This document shows, in pieces, positions 1-5,744 of a DNA stretch of 5,744 bases. Every line of letters starts with the position of its first letter. Position 1 is the first letter of the stretch. Position numbers and translations under genes: made by a program. A model generated the notes under the pieces. The model made no database searches. It was not told the origin of the DNA and saw only the letters and a program-made list of their open reading frames with translations. The DNA lies in assembly GCA_023818905.1 (NCBI GenBank), contig JAMWDE010000064.1, positions 1 through 5,744 of the forward strand, read 5' to 3'. Origin of the DNA: Candidatus Omnitrophota bacterium (GTDB taxonomy: Bacteria; Omnitrophota; Gorgyraeia; Gygaellales; Profunditerraquicolaceae).

Positions 1-3000
1 CTCCAGATTATAATCCCTGGCGAAGTAGCCCCACGCCGAATGAAAGACTATGAACGCTCTGTTCTGTCTGTCTGCCAAGGCACTCCTTATCTCTCTATCC
101 AGGCCTTCCAGCTTCTGAAGATAGGTATCTCGGTTCTGTTCATAGTAGGCTCTATTGGTGGGGTCAACCAACATAACATCTGGGTCTATTTGTCTGACTG
201 CTTCTAAAGCGGTTATCGCCCTCTCAAGTGGCGCTAAGGCGACATCAAGTTTTTGTTGCGCTAAGGCTTCACTATACGCCTCCATGGCCTCTCGATAATT
301 GGCCAATTGTTCATCAATAGCCGCAAATTTGGCTTTAGCCTTAGTCGCCTCAGCAATTGGTATCACAGGTGCTGGTTTTGCTAATGCCTGCAACTGTTTC
401 ACATATACCTTATCAGCACCCAATGCCTCTAAAGCCCTTAGAACTGCCTGTTGATGAGCAAAATCCCAGCGTTTAAATCTTTCCTGGTCAATCTGTGTTC
501 TTACAGCGGCTTCTTCGCCTACTATAGGATGGCTACCTTCGTGTCCAAGGAGAAACGTAAGGAATGGAATTATGTTTTTACGACCTATTCTTAGGAGGGC
601 TATATCTAAATATATTGTATCGCCTTCAATCTGGGCGTAATGTTCAACGCCCTCTCGGAATTCAATATTATACGCCGAGATATCCCTTGTTAAACTAGGC
701 GCCCTTATATGGATTATCCTGAAATAACGCTGCATTACATCTATAACGCCTGTTAAATTATCTTGGCTGCGCAATCTAACGGGCAATCTACCAGTGGCGG
801 TATCTATTAGACCTCTGGCAATTTCTGAAGCGCCCTGATTACCTTTGAAACTAAGTCCGCTACCTATTGGTTTACCAAGTCCTTTTGCGCCTTTTTTAGC
901 AAGCACTTCAAATGCCGCGGGTGCTGCTGGTGGGATAACCTTGACCTGCTGGCTGGTTATTTGAGCCCTTATCTCTGCCTCTAAATTTCCAACCGCAAGA
1001 GCAATTTGTGCATTCTTTGGGTCAACTTTTGTTCCATGCCCTTTTGCCCCTAACTTCCGCATAAAGAAATCTCTATTAAATGAGCCGTCAGGGTTTATAA
1101 AATCCCCAACGCCGGTTTCTTTAATAGATGTTCGAAGTCTGTCTAGTTGTGTTAAAAACTCTGCAACTGTATCGGCCCCCGCTAAAGGCAAACTTCTGTC
1201 TAGTGTAGGCTGTTGCCTAGGTGCCTTAGCAGGTTTTGCTTTAGTCTCTTGTTTTTGGACCTCTTTGATTACTTCTTCAAAAGCAGCTTTTATCTGTACC
1301 AAAGTTAGTGCCTTAGGATCTATATCTCCTTGCAGCCTCCGCTTTTCCTTTTCTTTTTCAATCTCCGCCAACCATTCCGCAGCAAAGGTTTTTAAATCTC
1401 TGCCCTCTGCGGCAGCCAAACTAAAAACCATTAGCGCATGGGCTGTTAAGTCATCAATATTTCTAAGAAACATGCCGGCGCTTATTTGATATCTCCCCGT
1501 CTCTAACATCTTTTCATAAGGCGATTTTTTATCTGTTATAACTGTAATATAAGGTCTGGTTTTATTTTTCCCGTTTATCTTTGGCATTATGACTAAATAC
1601 GAGAGTTTGTTTTCTTTTAGGAGTTCGGTTATGCCTTTTGTATGGAAACCGCCAGTGATAAGGGCAGCAACAACCTGTCCTTTTTCCCGCATCCTTTGGA
1701 TGGTGTTATTTATGATGGCATTGTTACGTTTGGTTGCAAGTTCATAGAATTCTAATGCCTTTGGGAGTTTCTCAAATATGGCATTTATATCTAATTCTGA
1801 TTTTAGCACTAGATTGTATCTTGCATAGTTTTCCTTTAGGAATTGGGCTATTTGCTGTGGGCTTATGCCTCCATTCAACTTTATTAATACATTATAATCG
1901 GCATTTATAAGCTTTGCCTCAAATAGCTGTTTTAGGTATTCTGTGAATTTGGTGTAATTATACAGGTCTTTTTGTTGGGTTTTGGTAAAGAGCTTCTCTT
2001 TTATGGCATCCTCAAAGCTTGCTACCTCGTTGAAGATTTCCAGTATGTCTATAGCTTCGTATAGGGTTACATAGTCTATGTATGAGTTAAGTTCTTTAAA
2101 TTTTGATAGGTCTACCTTTTGTCTTTCTGCAATTTCTTTCAAATAGACATAGAAGTCTCCTTTTGAGAGCTTTCCAAGTTTAAATGATAAACCTTTTAAC
2201 AGGAACTTTTCAAGTTCTGGCTTGTCTAGTTTTTCAGAAAGAAGTTTTACTATTTCTTCCTTTTCTCTATCTGCCTTGTTAAAGTCAATGGTATTCTCAA
2301 GTGATATGGCTTTTAGAAGTAGTGATATATTGGGATAATTACCAGATATGACACCTGTCTTCTTTGCAAGATTAGATATGTATTCCCAGTGTTTCGTAAA
2401 GGCAATCTTTCCATCCTTATGTAGAACGCAGTTTCTAGTAAGTTCTATCATCTCTTGGGTATAGATATAGGGTTCTAGCGCCTCAAGTGAATCTTTTAAT
2501 GCCTTTATGTGATTTAGGGCACTGCCATTTGTTTGTAGTATATACCTAAATGCCTCAAGGTCCTTTGTATATAACTCCTCATCCTCAATACCATATAGCG
2601 CTATATCTTCTTTAGAGCATATGGTAAAGAATTCCGCGGCAGACAATCTACCTTGCTCCATAAAGTGCTGGGCGGTCTTTTGTTTTATGTCTTCTATGGG
2701 AAATGTTGCCAAAAATGAGGTATCAATATAACCAGCAGAACCTTCCTGCGTAACTAACCTTACGTTATAATTGGTAAGTAGGTTATCTAGGAGTTTTACA
2801 ATGGACTCTTGGGCAGTCAAGGAATCATGGGCATCTTGTATATGAATAATTGTCTCGTCATTGGCGCCTTTGTGGACCTGCCTTGTAACACCTATGTCAT
2901 AAGGAATGCTGAAATTATCTAAATCCTTCTGGGTAAGTTTTCCATTTATCTTCTGGGTAATAAAAACAGGGCTCCCGCCCTGTGCATATACAATCTGCTC

Positions 3001-3093
3001 CCATATAAAACATATAACCACAATAAGGGCGATTGTCTTTATCCAGAGTTTAAATTTGGATTTAAAGTTGGAGGTCTCTTGTTCTTTTTCCAT
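1..3093 (-). CDS. Large exported multidomain protein: EreA/ChaN/TraB-like N-terminus, HEXXH motif, ZnuA-like C-terminal segment (3' end outside window)
   Basis: Seen: an uninterrupted frame of 1031 codons with no stop before the left edge. Residues 1-37 look like a signal peptide (KFK, hydrophobic core about 20-31, VYA|QG). Residues about 75-515 carry HIQDAH (84-89), QEGS (116-119) and GGFHT (481-485), where G481-x-x-H484 fits the second GxxH motif of the EreA/ChaN/TraB-TIKI superfamily; the first site reads QDAH, without Gly. Residues 612-631 are a K/A/P/Q-rich linker. HEGSH (851-855) followed by E860/E861 is zincin-like. Residues about 895-970 are helical. Residues 977-1031 (DPTNRAYYEQN, then FHSAWGYFARDY) resemble the C-terminal lobe of ZnuA/TroA. 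Start: the only in-frame ATG after a TGA at 3187-3189, and it precedes the signal peptide; no Shine-Dalgarno is visible. Inferred: exported, possibly metal-dependent hydrolase; substrate unknown. The frame is certain, the domain names are recall-based. Confidence 0.8.
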   Translation of the reverse strand, partial: MEKEQETSNFKSKFKLWIKTIALIVVICFIWEQIVYAQGGSPVFITQKINGKLTQKDLDNFSIPYDIGVTRQVHKGANDETIIHIQDAHDSLTAQESIVKLLDNLLTNYNVRLVTQEGSAGYIDTSFLATFPIEDIKQKTAQHFMEQGRLSAAEFFTICSKEDIALYGIEDEELYTKDLEAFRYILQTNGSALNHIKALKDSLEALEPYIYTQEMIELTRNCVLHKDGKIAFTKHWEYISNLAKKTGVISGNYPNISLLLKAISLENTIDFNKADREKEEIVKLLSEKLDKPELEKFLLKGLSFKLGKLSKGDFYVYLKEIAERQKVDLSKFKELNSYIDYVTLYEAIDILEIFNEVASFEDAIKEKLFTKTQQKDLYNYTKFTEYLKQLFEAKLINADYNVLIKLNGGISPQQIAQFLKENYARYNLVLKSELDINAIFEKLPKALEFYELATKRNNAIINNTIQRMREKGQVVAALITGGFHTKGITELLKENKLSYLVIMPKINGKNKTRPYITVITDKKSPYEKMLETGRYQISAGMFLRNIDDLTAHALMVFSLAAAEGRDLKTFAAEWLAEIEKEKEKRRLQGDIDPKALTLVQIKAAFEEVIKEVQKQETKAKPAKAPRQQPTLDRSLPLAGADTVAEFLTQLDRLRTSIKETGVGDFINPDGSFNRDFFMRKLGAKGHGTKVDPKNAQIALAVGNLEAEIRAQITSQQVKVIPPAAPAAFEVLAKKGAKGLGKPIGSGLSFKGNQGASEIARGLIDTATGRLPVRLRSQDNLTGVIDVMQRYFRIIHIRAPSLTRDISAYNIEFREGVEHYAQIEGDTIYLDIALLRIGRKNIIPFLTFLLGHEGSHPIVGEEAAVRTQIDQERFKRWDFAHQQAVLRALEALGADKVYVKQLQALAKPAPVIPIAEATKAKAKFAAIDEQLANYREAMEAYSEALAQQKLDVALAPLERAITALEAVRQIDPDVMLVDPTNRAYYEQNRDTYLQKLEGLDREIRSALADRQNRAFIVFHSAWGYFARDYNLE

Positions 3094-3173
3094 TATTATT
3101 AATATATAGTAAGTATTCTTTGCCCTGAAAATGAAAAATAAACTCTTTTTAAAACAACATTGAAACTGCGAAT

Positions 3174-3204
3174 AAAAAAATAGGGCTCATTTTTTCTTTA
3201 GCCT
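3174..3204 (-). promoter_or_regulatory. Weak hairpin plus T-run in the leader (possible attenuator)
   Basis: In the predicted transcript of the left gene, GGCT (3203-3200) can pair with AGCC (3187-3184) across a 12-base A-rich loop, extended by one A-T pair if a C is bulged. TATTTTTTT (3182-3174) follows at once. The arrangement resembles a small intrinsic terminator placed inside a 5' leader, but the stem is only 4-5 pairs, so it may be a chance product of AT-rich sequence. An 8-base inverted repeat (ATTTATTT / AAATAAAT, about 3234-3211) lies just upstream and could form a competing fold. Confidence 0.2.
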
Positions 3205-3259
3205 TTTATTATTTATTTTGTATTATAAATAAATGTAGATTCTTTCTATCTTCAATATA

Positions 3260-3287
3260 AGTATATCATATTATGTGTATTTGTCAA
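3260..3287 (-). promoter_or_regulatory. Sigma70-type promoter with extended -10, driving the left gene
   Basis: On the minus strand a perfect -35 box TTGACA (3287-3282) is followed by 16 bases and the -10 box TATACT (3265-3260), preceded by TG one base upstream (TGATATACT, an extended -10). It sits in the spacer about 60 bases past the right gene's stop and points at the left gene. The predicted transcription start is near 3253, leaving a leader of about 160 bases before the ATG at 3093. The surroundings are AT-rich, so -10-like strings are cheap there, but a perfect TTGACA at near-ideal spacing is not. It implies the left gene can be transcribed independently of its upstream neighbour. Confidence 0.65.
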
Positions 3288-3349
3288 TATTTAAAAACTA
3301 ACTTTTTGAAATCTTAACATTTGTGTTTTTAGTGAAATTTAGGCAAGAT

Positions 3350-5744
3350 TTAGTAATAGTAGGTTGGCTGTAATGACTTCTTTGGACGTCTTACTTTAAC
3401 GCTTTTTTCTCTATCTATAACTAAATTTGAGAGCGTTCGTGATGCGTTTGATTGTGTAGGACGTTTTCTCGTTGGACATTTTTGTGAGGAGGGAGATGTG
3501 CCATTTGATAATATATATTCAAGGTCAAGCGAAATAATACTTGGTAATAATCTTCTATCCCTCATAATCTTTATTAAAGTAGCCCTATCTAAGTCCAATT
3601 TGGTAGTTGACACCTTATAGAGTAGAGGATAATCTTTGAATAGCCCTTGCAGGTCTAGTTCTGTCATAAATGGCTCTAAAATCTTTTCAATGTTTTCCAT
3701 GTTGTCTATATCAAGTATTACGCCGAATGGGACACCGAGTTTATTAAGTTTTTCCTGCATATCCTCTCGGTCAACAGGGATTACTAAGCAATCTGTCCTA
3801 CCAAGACTTATTAGCCTTTGCTGTATGGCTCCTAATATTTGTGGAGTGGCGTTTTCTTTAGGGATGCCTATGACTAATGAGGTCTTTTTAGTATCCTGGA
3901 TTATTCTGTTAATCCTAAAAGATGATGCCGCGGCCATAAAGTTGGCAGTTTCTCCGACGGAGAGTTCCCTTAGGACATCGTGTGCAAATCTTTGCGCCCT
4001 TAACTGCTCTTGCACCTCTTGAGTTCTTGACCCCGCCTGTCTATGTATTTCTCTATCAATAAGATATCTAATCCTAATTCCCACATCAGGATAGAGTCTT
4101 AAATGATATAATGCGAGTCTTCGTCTAAATGGTTCGAGACGTTGAATCCTTGCAGTATCTAAAAGATCCAAAATTAATTCTACTTGATAATCATTTCTAA
4201 GTGAAGGCGGCAGATACCGTCTAGCTGAAATAAGTTCTCTTAAGCGTTCTATCGGATATTCGGTTTCTAACCTTGCCGCCTCCTCCTTACTTATTTCAAC
4301 ATAAGATAATCTGCTTAATTCCCGTCTTACATCTCCCTCCATAGTAGATTCCGAATTAGGTTTCCAGCCTTCTACTTTACATCCTATCTCTCTTTCTAAC
4401 ATAGTACGCACCGCGGGGTTTTCTTCGGTGCAATAAACTAAAAGTGCTGTATCGCTAAACCCATAGGCTTCTGGGTCATAGGCAAATTTTACTGATGGTA
4501 TTTCTCCTGTTGCTACATGAGGTATTAATCCCCTCGCTATCTCCGTGGCTTGTTCCACTGATGTCAAAATTACAAACTTTCCAGCCCTTTCACCTTCTAC
4601 GCCTCCAGTTGGAGTTAAGCTTGGATTCCACAAAAATACCATCGTGCTGTTTCTGGCAATCTTAATAGCAGTTGCTCCTGGGGTTCGCTTCAAATTGGCT
4701 ACAATCTCTCTTCCTCTTGCCAGAGCTACTTTGTCATCAATAAATTCTCTTAAACATCTTCCAAGCGGAGTCCTGCCGCGGATACCCGACTGGTCATCCT
4801 CCAGGTGCTCTTCCATTTCAGCAATAAGACCGGTTAGTTCGGGATGTAGAATTCTTGTGGTAAGTATAATAATTTCTCTGTGGCTTAAGTTAGTTCGTTC
4901 TAATGCTTCGTGTAATATATACTCGGTAAGTAAATCCCTTTGGCCGGTCTGGCGTTCTCTATCAAGTAAAAACCTTATCAGGTTTACTGCCAATGCTCTC
5001 TGGGAACCAAGGAAGTATCTACGGCGGCCTTCTACTATTGCGTTAAACCAATTAAAACTACGTCGAGGAGCCGCAACTGTGGCCTGTACCCTCGCTATCT
5101 CGTCGGGGCTTAGAACCTCCTGAAGCTCCGCCATGTGCTGAGAAATTATATCTTGCAGTCTCCTGCATCTTTGCTCTACCTGCCTGACTGCATCGTCATT
5201 AGCAGCAATTACTCCAGCGCTCTCTTGTGGTTGGTTTATTCGTTTCTCAATCGCTTGTACTTCTCCGGTGTCAAAACCATCATGTATCTGGCCAGTTGTG
5301 GCTCGCCTCACAATACATACTGGCGGACGAGAATCGTTTGGCTCTCCTCTTATCTCTACAGTCAAGTTGCCTGCCGCGGTTCTAATAACCCCGCCATGGC
5401 CAATAATCTCGCCAAAATTTCTTCTCCTTCCTGCATCGTCCCTTGAAAGCCCCAAAAGGACGCTTTTTCTCTGTTCCTCTGTTGCCCGTCCTTCCCTTAC
5501 CGCAGCAAGGTCTGCGGCTGGCACAGAACGTGCAATAACACCAAGTGGGATTTTACGCTCCATTCTTACAACATTATCGGTCCCAGGAATCCTGACATTG
5601 CAATACTGTATCTGACCGATTCTGTTGACAACAATGATATTCTGAGGGTTAGCCGGGTCAACGCCCACTTCTTCCAGATTTGTATCAAAATGCACTGCCC
5701 CTTCCATCCCTTCAATATAGACTATGCCTGAGCGCGCCTCAGAA
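3350..5744 (-). CDS. Large protein of unknown function, 5' end outside window
   Basis: I do not recognise the family. The frame is open from the right edge to a TAA at 3350-3352. The first in-frame ATG, at 5707, is preceded by 12 more sense codons with no stop, so it is probably internal. Numbering from that Met (785 residues): about 1-140 look beta-rich with many Val/Ile/Arg. About 145-345 are mostly helical and include HEALE (266-270) and H276, in the context LxxYILHEALE...LSHREI. About 345-450 are alternating strand/helix and include EIARGLI (389-395), shared with the left gene's product. About 455-600 are helical and Arg-rich. About 605-690 look Rossmann-like (SLVIGIP near 610-616, GVILDID near 661-667). 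The last ~50 residues form a Ser/Thr/Lys/Arg-rich tail ending YYY. No membrane segment is visible. It lies upstream of and codirectional with the left gene, which has its own promoter. Lineage resemblance to Omnitrophota proteins is a guess. Confidence 0.85.
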   Translation of the reverse strand, partial: SEARSGIVYIEGMEGAVHFDTNLEEVGVDPANPQNIIVVNRIGQIQYCNVRIPGTDNVVRMERKIPLGVIARSVPAADLAAVREGRATEEQRKSVLLGLSRDDAGRRRNFGEIIGHGGVIRTAAGNLTVEIRGEPNDSRPPVCIVRRATTGQIHDGFDTGEVQAIEKRINQPQESAGVIAANDDAVRQVEQRCRRLQDIISQHMAELQEVLSPDEIARVQATVAAPRRSFNWFNAIVEGRRRYFLGSQRALAVNLIRFLLDRERQTGQRDLLTEYILHEALERTNLSHREIIILTTRILHPELTGLIAEMEEHLEDDQSGIRGRTPLGRCLREFIDDKVALARGREIVANLKRTPGATAIKIARNSTMVFLWNPSLTPTGGVEGERAGKFVILTSVEQATEIARGLIPHVATGEIPSVKFAYDPEAYGFSDTALLVYCTEENPAVRTMLEREIGCKVEGWKPNSESTMEGDVRRELSRLSYVEISKEEAARLETEYPIERLRELISARRYLPPSLRNDYQVELILDLLDTARIQRLEPFRRRLALYHLRLYPDVGIRIRYLIDREIHRQAGSRTQEVQEQLRAQRFAHDVLRELSVGETANFMAAASSFRINRIIQDTKKTSLVIGIPKENATPQILGAIQQRLISLGRTDCLVIPVDREDMQEKLNKLGVPFGVILDIDNMENIEKILEPFMTELDLQGLFKDYPLLYKVSTTKLDLDRATLIKIMRDRRLLPSIISLDLEYILSNGTSPSSQKCPTRKRPTQSNASRTLSNLVIDREKSVKVRRPKKSLQPTYYY

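Noticed and set aside
166..400. Tetratricopeptide repeat in the helical stretch of the left protein (about residues 900-970)
   Set aside because: There are scattered Ala/Tyr/Leu positions but no clear 34-residue periodicity; a plain helical linker or coiled coil fits as well.
1265..3109. Plus-strand open frames at 1265-1489 and 2906-3109
   Set aside because: Both are antisense to the left gene; the second is opposite the signal peptide region and its apparent hydrophobicity mirrors that segment.
3094..3349. Known riboswitch, tRNA or small RNA in the spacer
   Set aside because: No recognisable conserved riboswitch core, tRNA arms or CCA end; the region is mostly A/T with only weak hairpins.
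3293..3351. Terminator for the right-hand gene: AAATCTT/AAGATTT (3351-3345 and 3315-3309) with AAAAAGTTAGTTTTT next to it
   Set aside because: The stem is 7 A/T-rich pairs around a loop of about 29 bases, and the second repeat is A-T only with its T-run used as the stem arm. This is not convincing as an intrinsic terminator.
3636..5615. Plus-strand open frames at 3636-4022, 4545-5123, 5135-5446 and 5268-5615
   Set aside because: They lie antisense inside the long minus-strand gene, overlap each other, and their translations (Ser/Leu/Ile-rich, no motifs) are typical shadows.
5705..5707. ATG at 5707 as the true start of the right-hand gene
   Set aside because: The frame remains open upstream to the window edge, there is no ribosome binding site, and the residues before it (GIVYIEG) read like normal coding sequence.

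Overview
The window is almost entirely two large genes, both on the minus strand and both running off an edge, separated by a 256-base AT-rich spacer. Neither is a textbook family. The style (very long, multi-domain, mostly unrecognised proteins with an exported N-terminus) and the particular family at the start of the left gene resemble proteins I associate with Candidatus Omnitrophota (formerly OP3) and related uncultured bacteria. That assignment is an inference from recall and has not been tested by a search.

Left gene (position 3093 down to 1, no stop reached): at least 1031 codons. It begins with a signal peptide. Next comes a domain with motifs of the EreA/ChaN/TraB-TIKI type (QDAH, QEGS, GGFH). 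After a K/A/P-rich linker there is a second half with a zincin-type HEGSH motif. A helical stretch leads into a segment that looks like the C-terminal lobe of a ZnuA/TroA metal-binding protein, cut by the window edge.

Spacer (3094-3349): a strong sigma70-type promoter (TTGACA, 16 bases, extended TGATATACT) points at the left gene. It predicts a leader of about 160 bases with a weak hairpin plus T-run and a possible 13-codon leader peptide. The left gene's ATG has no visible Shine-Dalgarno sequence.

Right gene (5744 down to 3350): at least 797 codons, open at its 5' end, so its true start lies outside the window. It is not assigned to any family. It has an HEALE...H motif, an alpha/beta segment and a basic Ser/Thr-rich tail. 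A short segment with the core EIARGLI also occurs in the left gene's product, conserved at protein level but not at DNA level. This suggests the neighbours share a module.

A speculative joint reading is that the left gene encodes an exported protein with several potential metal sites, and that the right gene encodes a protein sharing some of its modules. I saw no RNA genes, insertion sequences, CRISPR arrays or attachment sites.
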